A DNA stretch of 64,000 nt from Xanthocytophaga flava (GCA_030068525.1 JASJOS010000001.1:620001-684000), one strand, 5' to 3'. Shown: positions 53,447 through 62,829, numbered from the stretch's first letter. The notes: generated by a model from the letters alone, not told the origin. A program made the numbers and translations.

Positions 53447-54745
53447 ATGAAAGAATTGCTTAGCAGGATTATTGTCGGGAAAGATCCAGTTGTTGAATCC
53501 AGAATTGCACATACCAGAATACTTCTTACAGGTCAGGTGGCTATGGTAGGAATATTTATCAGTTTGTTCTACATCATCCGAAACCTTATCTTACAACTCA
53601 ATGTCTCTTATCACTATCATGCCATTCTGTTGAGTCTTATGATACTGGTAGTAGTATTGAATAGAAAAGGACATCATTTAGCAGCTAAAATCCTTTTTCT
53701 TACTACTACTAATTTCTTAATTTTTCTTTTTTCCTCAACTGCATCTTACTATACAGGCAGTTTTATCTACTTTATTCCAATCTTTCTGGCTGCATTTGTC
53801 CTTTTTGGCTACGAAGAACGTACCAAAGCAATCTTTTTCTTTTTGTTAACATTATTTCTTTTCATACTAGCCCATCTCATTGATCTTCATTTAGTACCTC
53901 AGGTTACTCTTTCGACACGAAAGATGTTTGAGAGTTTTATTGTTAACTTCTTTACAGCTAGTTTTTTGACTATGCTGCTTATCAATTTTCTGATAAGGGA
54001 GAATTACTATTACACCAAAGAGCTTATCCAAAATGAAGAACAACTCCTTGAAAAAAACACGCAATTAATAAAGATCAATCAGGAACTGGATCAATTTGTC
54101 TACAGTACTTCACATGATCTACGCTCTCCTTTAAGTACCATTCTGGGTTTGCTGCAGGTTATGGAACTGGAGAAAGAGAAAGAAAATGCGGGGTATTATA
54201 TAGATCTGATCAGGAATCGGATTCATGCATTGGATCATGTGATTGGTGAAATTCTGGATTATGCATGGAATCAGAAAACAGGGATTCAGCAGGATTCCAT
54301 TAATCTGCATGCCTTATTGACTGAGATACTCACCAATTTCCTGCAGGATGAAAAAACACAAAAACTCAGTATAGAGATTGAGGTACCACCAACACTAGAA
54401 ATTATTTCAGATAGGAGAAGATTAAAAATTATTCTGCTCAATCTCTTGTCTAATGCTATACGATATCATAAATATGATCAGTCTAAACCATTTATAAGGG
54501 TGAGCAGTACTATTCATCAAAATCAACTGGAAATCTGTGTGGAAGATAATGGACCAGGGATACATCCTGATCATCAGGAGAAGATCTTTGAGATGTTTTA
54601 CAGAGCCAGTGACAAAACTACCGGATCAGGTCTTGGTCTTTATATTGTGAAAGAAACAACAGAAAAAATCGGCGGAACAATCCATCTCAGATCAGAATAT
54701 GGCAAAGGATCTTCCTTTATAATACAATTACCAATAGTACAATAA
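53447..54745 (+). CDS. Membrane sensor histidine kinase
   Basis: This 432-residue protein has six hydrophobic helices in residues about 25-195 and a short coiled coil (LIQNEEQLLEKNTQLIKINQ). The HisKA phospho-acceptor is in STSHDLRSPL (about residue 222). The HATPase domain shows N box ILLNLLSNAIRYH, G1 EDNGPGI and G2 GSGLGLYIVKETTEKIGG. There is no periplasmic sensor domain, so the signal is likely sensed in the membrane. No response regulator is adjacent. Confidence 0.93.
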   Translation: MKELLSRIIVGKDPVVESRIAHTRILLTGQVAMVGIFISLFYIIRNLILQLNVSYHYHAILLSLMILVVVLNRKGHHLAAKILFLTTTNFLIFLFSSTASYYTGSFIYFIPIFLAAFVLFGYEERTKAIFFFLLTLFLFILAHLIDLHLVPQVTLSTRKMFESFIVNFFTASFLTMLLINFLIRENYYYTKELIQNEEQLLEKNTQLIKINQELDQFVYSTSHDLRSPLSTILGLLQVMELEKEKENAGYYIDLIRNRIHALDHVIGEILDYAWNQKTGIQQDSINLHALLTEILTNFLQDEKTQKLSIEIEVPPTLEIISDRRRLKIILLNLLSNAIRYHKYDQSKPFIRVSSTIHQNQLEICVEDNGPGIHPDHQEKIFEMFYRASDKTTGSGLGLYIVKETTEKIGGTIHLRSEYGKGSSFIIQLPIVQ

Positions 54746-54758
54746 ATGTTTATATTTG
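54728..54758 (+). promoter_or_regulatory. Probable promoter of the SDR gene
   Basis: TATATTTG (54751-54758) matches TAnnTTTG. The -33 region has TTA in place of TTG. The start would be about 16 nt before the SDR ATG. The element overlaps the end of the histidine kinase gene. Confidence 0.5.
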
Positions 54759-54780
54759 CTGTGATCTGAATACATTTATT

Positions 54781-55524
54781 ATGGACAATATCTTACTTAT
54801 TACAGGTGGCAGCCGTGGCATTGGACAGGCACTGGTAACAACCTATCTGCAGAAAGGATATAAAGTTTTTTCAATTGCCAGAAGTCATTCGAGCGAAAAA
54901 CATCCTCTGTTACACCAGATCTCATTTGATCTGAGTTCATCTCATGGGTTTGGCACACTGTTCAAAAACTTATTTAAAGAGATTGAAGAGGCTCAAACAG
55001 CTTCTATTCTCCTGATTAATAATGCGGCGGCTTTACCTATTGGTAAGATTGATACTTTAACACAGGAACATATCCAGCAGGCAACACATGTCAATCTAAC
55101 AGCTCCCTTACTATTAACTTCCCTGTTTATTCAACACACGCAAGGCTGGAAATGTGGCAAGAAGATCATCAATATCTCATCTGGTGCGGCACACAAACCC
55201 TATTATGGATGGACGATATACTGCTCAACCAAAGCCGCTCTGGATATGCTAACCCGTACTGTAGCCATAGAGCAAAGTACAGTAGAAAATGGAGTAAAAA
55301 TACTATCGATCAGTCCAGGTGTGGTGGATACAGGAATGCAATCTGCCATTCGTGAATCCACTAGAGAAGATTTTAAAGACATAGATCGTTTTATTGAATT
55401 AAAGAATACCAATGCTCTGGCAGAACCTGCTGATGTTGCCAATCAGATTTATCAGGTAGCAATGGATACAGCTATAGAGAATGGAGCGATTCTTGATTTA
55501 CGTACGCTTTCCACAAATACATAA
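54781..55524 (+). CDS. Short-chain dehydrogenase/reductase (sepiapterin-reductase-like)
   Basis: This 247-residue SDR has the NAD(P) motif TGGSRGIGQAL at the N-terminus, LINNAAALPIG, the Ser in KIINISSGAAHKPY and the catalytic YCSTK (Tyr-x3-Lys). The Arg after GSRG and the IARSHSSE loop favour NADPH. The arrangement resembles the benzil/sepiapterin reductase subgroup. The substrate is not known. Confidence 0.9.
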   Translation: MDNILLITGGSRGIGQALVTTYLQKGYKVFSIARSHSSEKHPLLHQISFDLSSSHGFGTLFKNLFKEIEEAQTASILLINNAAALPIGKIDTLTQEHIQQATHVNLTAPLLLTSLFIQHTQGWKCGKKIINISSGAAHKPYYGWTIYCSTKAALDMLTRTVAIEQSTVENGVKILSISPGVVDTGMQSAIRESTREDFKDIDRFIELKNTNALAEPADVANQIYQVAMDTAIENGAILDLRTLSTNT

Positions 55525-55533
55525 GTAAGGCCA

Positions 55534-56484
55534 TCAGGCATTAAGAACCTTATCTTTTACAACTTTCTGAGCTTCTTTTCCAGAAAAGAGTTTCGCTTCA
55601 ACATAGATTTTTGTGATGTCAGGAAACTTCTCCCGAATAGTATGTTCTAGTCTTGAAATAACTTTGGGTAGCTCTTCTCCATTCAGATCATGTCTGAATT
55701 CGACATCTAATACCAGTAAGATTTCGTTGGGAGCCATGTGCATAGTCAGTGGATACCGCAAGGCAGCCACATCTTTGTCTTCTATAACTAATTTGTATAC
55801 TCCTTCTACAATATAGGTCTGAGCACTTTCTCCAATCAATAACTTACGACTTTCTATCACCATTACAATGGCTACTATAGCCAGTACAACACCGATAAGA
55901 ATAGAAGCCATACCATCCAGTCTTGGGTTTTGAAAATAATGTCCCAGGAAAACTCCGGCAAACGCAATAAGCAAGCCTAGTATGGCAGCAGTATCCTCAT
56001 AAATCACGGCAAATAATGATGGATCTTTACTTTTGCGCAGTTCTTGCCAGAATCGTCCATTGCCTTTGATCTGTAAAAACCGATGCACTGCAATCCAGAG
56101 CGAACCTCCTTCAAACACAATAGCTCCTCCCAACACTATATAATTCCAGAAAGGATCTCTAAGTGGTTCCGGATGTTCCAGATGACTAATTCCTTCATAG
56201 AAAGACATTCCACCACCCAATGCAAAAACCAATATGGATACAATCAATGTCCAGAAATACATTTCTTTCCCATGTCCAAAAGGATGGTTCTGATCGGCAG
56301 GTTTCTTACTTCGACTAATTCCAAGCAAGAGTAATAACTCATTTCCGGAATCTACCAAACTGTGAATTCCTTCAGAAAGCATGGCGGAACTGCCACTAAA
56401 GTAGGCTGCCACAAATTTTACTCCGGCAATACCTACATTGGCAGCTAAAGCTCCGTAAATAGGCAACTTAGATTCTCCTGTCAT
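55534..56484 (-). CDS. Cation diffusion facilitator family transporter
   Basis: The protein has 316 residues from ATG 56484 (MTGESKLPIYGALAANVGIA). Six membrane helices are expected. TM2 carries SEGIHSLVDSGNELLLLLG with the zinc-site Asp, and TM5 carries the partner site in RLDGMASILIGVVLAIVAIV. The C-terminal domain (about 230-316) is the CDF dimerisation domain (ILLVLDVEFRHDLNGEELPK). It exports Zn2+ or a similar divalent metal. Confidence 0.92.
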   Translation of the reverse strand: MTGESKLPIYGALAANVGIAGVKFVAAYFSGSSAMLSEGIHSLVDSGNELLLLLGISRSKKPADQNHPFGHGKEMYFWTLIVSILVFALGGGMSFYEGISHLEHPEPLRDPFWNYIVLGGAIVFEGGSLWIAVHRFLQIKGNGRFWQELRKSKDPSLFAVIYEDTAAILGLLIAFAGVFLGHYFQNPRLDGMASILIGVVLAIVAIVMVIESRKLLIGESAQTYIVEGVYKLVIEDKDVAALRYPLTMHMAPNEILLVLDVEFRHDLNGEELPKVISRLEHTIREKFPDITKIYVEAKLFSGKEAQKVVKDKVLNA

Positions 56485-56500
56485 AGTTGTATGATTTTTA

Positions 56501-56552
56501 GAAAAAAAAATACTACACAGAATCCACAATTTGTAAGACTTCTGTGTAGTAT
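56501..56552 (-). terminator. Terminator after the nucleosidase gene
   Basis: On the minus strand ATACTACACAGAA pairs perfectly with TTCTGTGTAGTAT (13 bp, 17-nt loop), followed by a run of nine T. It lies 33 nt after the nucleosidase stop and before the CDF start. Confidence 0.85.
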
Positions 56553-56584
56553 ATAGTTATCTAAAAATCAGTACCAGACAGTGA

Positions 56585-57400
56585 TTATTTTATCAGCCCG
56601 GCAATTTCGGTTACCAGAGCAGCAGAGTTTTTAGCTGCGGTTTTATAAAATGTCATCATATCCCCGCGAGCATTTTCGTCAGCTTTATCACTCAGACTGC
56701 GAATAACCAGACAAGGGACTTTTAACTGCCAGCAAACCTGTGCCACCGCAGCTCCTTCCATCTCAGTTGCCTCTGCATTAAAATCACGACGTAACTGTTG
56801 TACTTTTTCTGAAGAAGACACGAAAATATCTCCTGTCACAATACGACCCACTATTACCTGCGGAGCTCTGTTCGTTAAGGCGATTTTTTCAAAACGAGCT
56901 GTCCGGGATGCTTTCTGCGCTTTTAGGAACAAGACAGAATCAGCAGGAAAATATTCCGGATTCAGTTCTTTAGTGATTGGATTACGAGTCTGACGGCTAG
57001 GCTCCCGATTGTGCAGAATTGTACTAAAGTCATGATAAGCAATACTCTGAGCAATAACAATATCTCCTGGCATCAGATCGGGATTTACGCCACCTGCAAT
57101 TCCTGTGAATATAATCTCCCTAGGATGAAAAGTATGTATTAGCAAAGAAGTCGTCAGAGCCGCATTGATCTTGCCAATACCTGTTTCTGCAACTACAACT
57201 TTTCGGCCATTGAGTGTACCGGTTACAAATCGGATTCCTTCAACTTTCTGCTCTTTCTTGTCTTTCAATGACTCCTGAAGAATACGCACTTCTTCATCAA
57301 AAGCCCCCAATACAGCCGTGATGTTTTGGGTCGTTTGTGCAAAAGAATTACTGACAAAGAATACAAAGGCAAAGCAAACCAGGTAAATATTTTTCATCAT
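56585..57400 (-). CDS. Exported MTA/SAH nucleosidase
   Basis: This 271-residue protein begins with a clear signal peptide (MKNIYLVCFAFVFFVSNSFA, after the first Met). The PNP-fold follows: AVLGAFDEEVRILQESLKD, GIGKINAALTTSLLIHTF, GIAGGVNPDLMPGDIVIAQS, EMEGAAVAQVCWQLKVPC with the catalytic Glu pair, and RSLSDKADENA with the catalytic Asp. This is the MtnN pattern, cleaving methylthioadenosine and S-adenosylhomocysteine. Export to the periplasm is unusual for the family. Confidence 0.9.
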   Translation of the reverse strand: MMKNIYLVCFAFVFFVSNSFAQTTQNITAVLGAFDEEVRILQESLKDKKEQKVEGIRFVTGTLNGRKVVVAETGIGKINAALTTSLLIHTFHPREIIFTGIAGGVNPDLMPGDIVIAQSIAYHDFSTILHNREPSRQTRNPITKELNPEYFPADSVLFLKAQKASRTARFEKIALTNRAPQVIVGRIVTGDIFVSSSEKVQQLRRDFNAEATEMEGAAVAQVCWQLKVPCLVIRSLSDKADENARGDMMTFYKTAAKNSAALVTEIAGLIK

Positions 57401-57428
57401 GTTGTATGGATTAGTAAAGGATACAAAA

Positions 57429-57794
57429 TTAAATATGTCTGGACTTTTTAATATAACCCATTATTAGAAAAATCAGCATAGCAACTGCACAAATTGCCAA
57501 CCCTGCACTTTCACGTGCTAGTTCCTGATTTACACTTTTCATAGATAGACCTTCTCCTTCTGTCACAAAACCTTCCCAGGCAGTCATCTGTAACCAGGAA
57601 TTAACTGCTCCTGAAATATACAGTATTGCCAAAACCGCAAAAAGCTCCAGGTTATACCGTGCACGAAAGACAAGAAAAGAACAATAGGCAGATATAAGAT
57701 AGATAGTCACCCACCAGACAGGATCAGGATCATTAAATTGCCAGTAGGTAAATAGTAAAAATATAAGTCCAAAAAACAAACCGATGTAACGCAT
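57429..57794 (-). CDS. TMEM220-family membrane protein
   Basis: This 121-residue protein has four hydrophobic helices. The pattern YWQFNDPDPVWWVTIYLISA and the later SGAVNSWLQMTAWEG loop match the bacterial TMEM220 family, of unknown function. It lies 28 nt upstream of the nucleosidase gene on the same strand and may share its transcript. Confidence 0.85.
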   Translation of the reverse strand: MRYIGLFFGLIFLLFTYWQFNDPDPVWWVTIYLISAYCSFLVFRARYNLELFAVLAILYISGAVNSWLQMTAWEGFVTEGEGLSMKSVNQELARESAGLAICAVAMLIFLIMGYIKKSRHI

Positions 57795-57897
57795 AACAAA
57801 TCTGTAGGAACAAATGAGTGTATGATAAAGAAAAGCCCAATTTAGCAGGCTTTCCTCAATCTGTCATTGACGCCTGTCATAATTTCTTTTGTTTCTG

Positions 57898-59208
57898 CTA
57901 CAAATGTTCTAACACCAATGCCACTATAGCAGCTATATCAATCAGAATCAAGGCAATAGACACTTCTTTGGTTTTACCTAAAACTAACTTAATAATGGTC
58001 CAGCTCAGAAAACCCCAGATAATCCCCTGTGTAATGGAATAGGTAAGTGGCACCAGCACCATAGCCAGAAAAGCAGGAATGGCATCATCCAACTCGCTCC
58101 AGTGAATCTGTGTAACAGGCTTCATCATAAACACTCCAACCAGAATCAAAGCGGGTGCTGTAGCAATAGCGGGAATAACTGAGAGTAAAGGCGAAAAGAA
58201 CATAAAAGGTAGAAACAAAAGGCCAGCTGTCACAGCTGTCAAACCAGTACGTCCTCCCTGCTCTACTCCAACCGCCGACTCAATATAGGCAGTTCCCGGA
58301 CTTGTACCTAATAAGCCACCCAACGTAGTAGCCACAGCATCCGTTAATAGAGATTGTTTTACATTGCGAGGTTCACCTGCTTCATCCTGAAGGTTGGCAG
58401 CCTCGGCAACTCCTACAAAGGTAGATAGGCTGTCAAACAGGTCTGTAAAGACAAAAGCGAAGATAACAGGCAATAAACTTAACTGCATTGAACCTGCTAT
58501 ATCAAGTTTAAATAACAAACTAAAATCTGGTGAAGCAAAAGCACCATTCCAGTTCACAATAGGTGTACTACCCCATACCCGGCCAATAGTTACAGCCAGA
58601 AGAGTAGTTGACAATATCCCTATAATAATGCCACCTGTTACTCGCTTAATCACCAGAATGGCCGTGATAAAAAGACCAACAATGAAAATAATCTGATCTG
58701 GTTTAGTAATATCCCCAATACCTAAGAGCGTAGCAGGATTGGCTACAATAAACTTTGCATTGACAAAGCCAATAAAGGTGATAAACAATCCGATACCTGC
58801 AGAGATAGCATAACGTAATTGCTTGGGTATGGCAGCTACAATATATGTTCGGATATTAAAGATAGAGAGTAAAAGAAAAATTATTCCAGCCCAGAATACA
58901 GCTCCTAATGCAGTCTGATAGGAAATACCCATTCCCTTCACAGCAGTGAACGTGAAAAAGGCATTCAGGCCCATACCTGGTGCTACTACAATAGGGTTTT
59001 TAGCATACAAACCCATCATGAGGCTGCAAAAGAATGATAATAGAACAGTAGCAGTAAGCACTCCCGAAAAGGACATTCCTGTCTGGCTCAGAATGGATGG
59101 GTTTACCACAATAATATACATAGTAGCTAGAAACGTTGAGATTCCAGCTAGAATTTCGGTACGTACAGTGGTTTGATTTGTGTGTAGAGAAAAGTATTTT
59201 TCAAGCAT
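57898..59208 (-). CDS. NCS2 family purine permease (AzgA-like)
   Basis: This 436-residue protein has 12-14 hydrophobic helices. Signatures are AGISTFLATMYIIVVNPSIL, VAPGMGLNAFFTFTAV, SPGTAYIESAVGVEQGGRTG and the TM10 region VIFAFVFTDLFDSLSTFVGV, typical of AzgA-type adenine/guanine/hypoxanthine symporters. It imports purine bases by proton symport. A weak hairpin with T-rich sequence at 57832-57853 may end its transcript. Confidence 0.93.
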   Translation of the reverse strand: MLEKYFSLHTNQTTVRTEILAGISTFLATMYIIVVNPSILSQTGMSFSGVLTATVLLSFFCSLMMGLYAKNPIVVAPGMGLNAFFTFTAVKGMGISYQTALGAVFWAGIIFLLLSIFNIRTYIVAAIPKQLRYAISAGIGLFITFIGFVNAKFIVANPATLLGIGDITKPDQIIFIVGLFITAILVIKRVTGGIIIGILSTTLLAVTIGRVWGSTPIVNWNGAFASPDFSLLFKLDIAGSMQLSLLPVIFAFVFTDLFDSLSTFVGVAEAANLQDEAGEPRNVKQSLLTDAVATTLGGLLGTSPGTAYIESAVGVEQGGRTGLTAVTAGLLFLPFMFFSPLLSVIPAIATAPALILVGVFMMKPVTQIHWSELDDAIPAFLAMVLVPLTYSITQGIIWGFLSWTIIKLVLGKTKEVSIALILIDIAAIVALVLEHL

Positions 59209-59351
59209 AAGGCTGTATGGTTAGAAAATGTATTTGGCCGTTCCAAAATACCATCTTTTACCTATTAAAATGCTCTTCTCTCTTAGAAAACTGTATAAAC
59301 AGGAAATCTTTCTGTACTTTCATCCATCTTCACCGTTTTAAAAGTAAAAAT

Positions 59352-59792
59352 ATGGCACTTTTGTCGTTTCTCAGTTCCAAAGAAGAAAGATTACTGGTAG
59401 AAGCTATTCAAAAAGCAGAAGGCCAGACTTCAGGAGAAATCCGTGTACATATAGAACCGGGGACTCCAGATGCAGATCCGTTTCAACGAGCATTGGAAAT
59501 ATTTGCCAGACTGGAAATGCATAAGACCAAACAACGCAATGGCGTGTTGTTTTATATTGCCACAGATACACACAAATTTGCCATTGTAGCAGATTCAGGA
59601 ATCAATCGGGTAGCGCCTGAAAACTTTTGGGAGGAAATAAAGCATACCATGCGAACCCATTTTAAACAACATCAATATCTGAAAGGCCTGGAGGAAGGCA
59701 TTACTCAAACTGGAGAATATCTCAAAAAATATTTCCCTTCTTCCGGATATGATACTAATGAATTAGATGATTCTATTTCAACATCCAGTTAA
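59352..59792 (+). CDS. TPM-domain protein (cytoplasmic)
   Basis: The protein has 146 residues from ATG 59352 (MALLSFLSSKEERLLVEAIQ). A longer frame from 59217 would add 45 residues of unlikely sequence. The TPM domain covers most of it: QTSGEIRVHIEPGT, TKQRNGVLFYIATDTHKFAI, VADSGINRVAPENFWEEIKH. There is no signal peptide. A second TPM gene follows after 45 nt, a common Bacteroidota pair often also with lemA, which is absent here. Confidence 0.88.
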   Translation: MALLSFLSSKEERLLVEAIQKAEGQTSGEIRVHIEPGTPDADPFQRALEIFARLEMHKTKQRNGVLFYIATDTHKFAIVADSGINRVAPENFWEEIKHTMRTHFKQHQYLKGLEEGITQTGEYLKKYFPSSGYDTNELDDSISTSS

Positions 59793-59837
59793 TCTATCAG
59801 ACAATCTAAATACTATACTACCCTCTCACTAGTCATC

Positions 59838-60677
59838 ATGAAAAGTACTTTTCTACTCTTTGGAGTATTATTACTAACTATTACTTCTTTTGCTCAGGAA
59901 CAGTTTATTCCTCCTCGTCCTGAACATTTTACCCCTGTAGTAGACTCTGTCAATGTACTCACCCCCGAACAAGAGTCTGATCTGACACAAAAGATTAAGC
60001 GATTTGAGGACAGCACGGGCACGCAGATTGGAGTGGTATTACTGTCTTCTTTAAAAGGATATGACGTAGAAAGTTATGCTTTTCAGTGGTTTAAAAAATG
60101 GCAATATGGCCAAAACAAGAATAACAATGGGGTATTATTACTGGCAGCTATCAATGATCGGAAAGTTCATATTGAAACAGGCTATGGTTTGGAAGGTGCC
60201 ATTCCGGATGCTCTCGCCAAGCGAATTATTGAAGAACATATCAAGCCTAATTTCAAAGCAATCAACTATCATCAGGGTGTTGATGAGGCTGTGGATGAAA
60301 TGATTAAACTAGCCAGTGGCGAGACTTACACCAAAGAATCAGAGGAACCTGTGGAATGGTATTGGTATCTGATAGTCATTGTCTGCTTTATTCTCTTACC
60401 TTTTACACTTGTTATTTTAGTAATCGTCTGGATTGTCAAGGCGATCAATAAGAGAACTGGAGGAACGACCTATACCGGCAAAGGGGTCAATAAGAACTCG
60501 AATAATCTGGGGTCTACTAGTACTTATTCAGATAGCACAGATACTACCAAACGAAAATACAGTGACTATTCGGATTATTCAGACTATTCGGATAAGAGTA
60601 GCTATAGTGATTACTCAGATTATAGTGATAGTAGTGGTGGCAGTTCGGGTGGTGGCGGAGCCAGTGGCGACTGGTAG
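59838..60677 (+). CDS. Exported TPM-domain protein with Ser/Tyr/Asp repeat tail
   Basis: This 279-residue protein has a signal peptide (LFGVLLLTITSFAQ), a periplasmic TPM domain (about 30-165: SVNVLTPEQESDLTQKIKRF, GVVLLSSLKGYDVESYAFQW, NNGVLLLAAINDRKVHIETG), and a membrane helix (WYWYLIVIVCFILLPFTLVI). A low-complexity tail follows with SDYSDYSDYSD repeats ending in SGGSSGGGGASGDW. The GGGxxGxW end is typical of TPM proteins that carry a Gly-rich tail. The Tyr/Asp repeat segment is the unusual feature. Confidence 0.9.
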   Translation: MKSTFLLFGVLLLTITSFAQEQFIPPRPEHFTPVVDSVNVLTPEQESDLTQKIKRFEDSTGTQIGVVLLSSLKGYDVESYAFQWFKKWQYGQNKNNNGVLLLAAINDRKVHIETGYGLEGAIPDALAKRIIEEHIKPNFKAINYHQGVDEAVDEMIKLASGETYTKESEEPVEWYWYLIVIVCFILLPFTLVILVIVWIVKAINKRTGGTTYTGKGVNKNSNNLGSTSTYSDSTDTTKRKYSDYSDYSDYSDKSSYSDYSDYSDSSGGSSGGGGASGDW

Positions 60678-60698
60678 ACAGTGTAGTATCAAAAGGAC

Positions 60699-61094
60699 TT
60701 ACAATACAATGCGTGTATCTTTTTTAAGCTGTTCCAGAATCTCACGAGTCTGTAAGCCTTGATGAAAAACAAGATCAACAATTGTTCCGGAAAGCTTTCC
60801 ATATCGCTTTTCCAAAGCTTCCATATTTCTATATATGATGGCATTACTTTCTAAATTCCTGAAAATTTCATCAAGCAGGCCACTTGCTTTATTATCATCA
60901 ATTTGAGCCCAGTCTATAATGGGTTCAATCGCTAATCTTGCAATAAAGCTCTCCAAGCTTTCGTATTGCCAGTAGTGCTCCAGTTCGTATTTATCAACCC
61001 ATTTGCCTGTTATCTTATAAATAGCTGTTTTAGTAAAGTCGTAACTGACTCTGTCATTTTCATAATCAACAATAACTTGTCTCAGTTCCTTCAT
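60699..61094 (-). CDS. Hypothetical protein
   Basis: I do not recognise this 131-residue protein. It begins MKELRQVIVDYENDRVSYDF and is charged and probably all-helical (IEPIIDWAQIDDNKASGLLD). No signal peptide or transmembrane segment is present. It ends convergently with the second TPM gene (21-nt gap). It is separated by 109 nt, including a small palindrome (61135-61153), from the next gene of the terminal minus-strand cluster, to which it may or may not belong. Confidence 0.6.
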   Translation of the reverse strand: MKELRQVIVDYENDRVSYDFTKTAIYKITGKWVDKYELEHYWQYESLESFIARLAIEPIIDWAQIDDNKASGLLDEIFRNLESNAIIYRNMEALEKRYGKLSGTIVDLVFHQGLQTREILEQLKKDTRIVL

Positions 61095-61203
61095 ACTTTA
61101 TAAGGTCGCAGAATAATAATGATCTATGTTTTTCATATAGTGTAACACTATATTCGTATCACCAGATATGTACCAAATATTTCTTCTTCAACATCTATCT
61201 TTT

Positions 61204-61678
61204 CTACCCACTCATCAGGTCTAATAGTATAAAACTCAATCGATCACTTATAAAGAGTTCATCATCCGTTTCTATAAAGCCATGACGTTTATTCCACAAC
61301 CTTCGCATTTCTTTTGACTGGAAATAATACCAGAAGTGGATATCCTTGTACCCACTTGCAACAAATCGCTCTGCCAATTTCTTCAACGTAATAATTCCCA
61401 GCCTGAATGCCTCTTCAGTTGTTTCCTTTTCAGAATTAGAACTAACATGAAAATGGTTTTCCATGTCTTCGTATTGTGCCTGATTTAGTGTATAGTGACT
61501 ATCGAATTCAGATGGAATAGTGATAGATTTCAAGGATACACCATATTCATTCGAGATAATTTCGTCATCAAGTATCTTTTGAATATCTCCAGGTATCTCA
61601 TACGTAAAGTTCAGATCTACTGGAATAGTAAAAGTTTGACAAAGCTGTTCAAACTCTTTATTAAAAAACTATTTCCAT
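61204..61678 (-). pseudogene. Hypothetical gene split by an extra base in a T6 tract
   Basis: From ATG 61678 the frame reads MEIVF then hits TAA. Taking the T6 run (61668-61663) as T5 restores one frame of about 157 codons to the stop at 61204: MEIVFNKEFEQLCQTFTIPV, then DLNFTYEIPGDIQKILDDEI and on through SNEKETTEEAFRLGIITLKK. An intact 109-residue part exists from TTG 61533 (MKSITIPSEFDSHYTLNQAQ). A real one-base insertion, a sequencing or assembly error, or a +1 programmed shift at TTT-TAA are all possible. The function is unknown. It begins 19 nt after the 373-residue gene, so it belongs to that unit. Confidence 0.6.
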
Positions 61679-61697
61679 TTTTGAATTCAGATGGTCT

Positions 61698-62819
61698 TTA
61701 CTCATTCATTTTCCATTTCTCCAACAAAACATTTATCTCTTCTTCACAATATATCCCTTCCAGACTTTCAGCCAGGGAGGGACTATCTGAATCAAATGCC
61801 AAAACGGCAAAGTCATTCGTGGCTGGAATTATTGTATAAATTTCTCTTTTACGTAGTTCCTGTGCAATCTGCTTTAACACTATAGAAGGCAGATCATAAT
61901 ATTTATGTATAACACATTCCTGCATAAAAAGTTGGTGGAGTTCCACTAAGTCAGAATCAGTAAGCTGAAGAGAAAAGTCAAAATCATTCCCATCGAGATT
62001 CCAGTTTCCCCATTCATCAATATTCCATTGTCTTTTTCCTCTTTCCAATCCTAACAGTAATCCAGGAGGAAACCAGTCCTTATTACCAAAAGCGTCAAAA
62101 AGGACAAGGATTATACAATAGACAGGATCTTGAATATCTAAACCTCGGATAGCTTGTACAATATGATTGGTTGTTTGATTAATTAAGATAGTACTCAATT
62201 CCTCCATGCTAAATGGATTTCTCTTGTAAATCAAAAAATTCTGATGATCTGAGGCAATAGGGGTAATTCTTCGTATTGAGTCTAATACTCTATCCTTAGT
62301 ATAAGTAATTACATATTCTGCGGTTTGCTGAACATCAGTGAAAGATTCTATTTTTGTAATTTTGTTGTCTGTATAAGAATATTTGGATGCCTGAATGCTA
62401 TCCTTTTTTTTGTTATACTGTAAATACCATTCCGGCTGTCCCCTATAAAAAACAAGTTTTTCAATCCCATCAAGTGTATTACTATAATCAGACTGTAAAC
62501 TTACCATATCACCATCTGGCAAATAGAGATATCTCTTTTCATATTCAGCAGCCTTTTCAACAATAACTTTGCTTTCACTAGTTAGCCCAACCTTTACATA
62601 TTCGGTTCTATCTTCCGGTCTTTCATCCAGCCACTTGGCATTGTCTTCCCAATACATTTCGGGATGAAAGACATCCAGAAATACCATGTGATTACTCGCT
62701 AGCCTCCAGATGATAACTTGACTTTCTATTTCCTGCCATATAGTTTGGAAATTAATTTTATATACATCAAAATCGTTCTTCAAAGAAAGAAGTAAAGTAT
62801 CTGTATAGTTATTATCCAT
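61698..62819 (-). CDS. Hypothetical protein, middle gene of the NADAR unit
   Basis: I do not recognise this 373-residue protein. It starts MDNNYTDTLLLSLKNDFDVY, is acidic and rich in Trp and Tyr, with no signal peptide or membrane segment. A beta-rich central region (YLYLPDGDMVSLQSDYSNTL, then KYSYTDNKITKIESFTD) is followed by a helical part with GNKDWFPPGLLLGLERGKRQ. Its neighbours are the NADAR gene (10-nt gap upstream) and the split gene (19-nt gap), so it is very likely co-transcribed with them. Confidence 0.65.
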   Translation of the reverse strand: MDNNYTDTLLLSLKNDFDVYKINFQTIWQEIESQVIIWRLASNHMVFLDVFHPEMYWEDNAKWLDERPEDRTEYVKVGLTSESKVIVEKAAEYEKRYLYLPDGDMVSLQSDYSNTLDGIEKLVFYRGQPEWYLQYNKKKDSIQASKYSYTDNKITKIESFTDVQQTAEYVITYTKDRVLDSIRRITPIASDHQNFLIYKRNPFSMEELSTILINQTTNHIVQAIRGLDIQDPVYCIILVLFDAFGNKDWFPPGLLLGLERGKRQWNIDEWGNWNLDGNDFDFSLQLTDSDLVELHQLFMQECVIHKYYDLPSIVLKQIAQELRKREIYTIIPATNDFAVLAFDSDSPSLAESLEGIYCEEEINVLLEKWKMNE

Positions 62820-62829
62820 AAAATTAATG

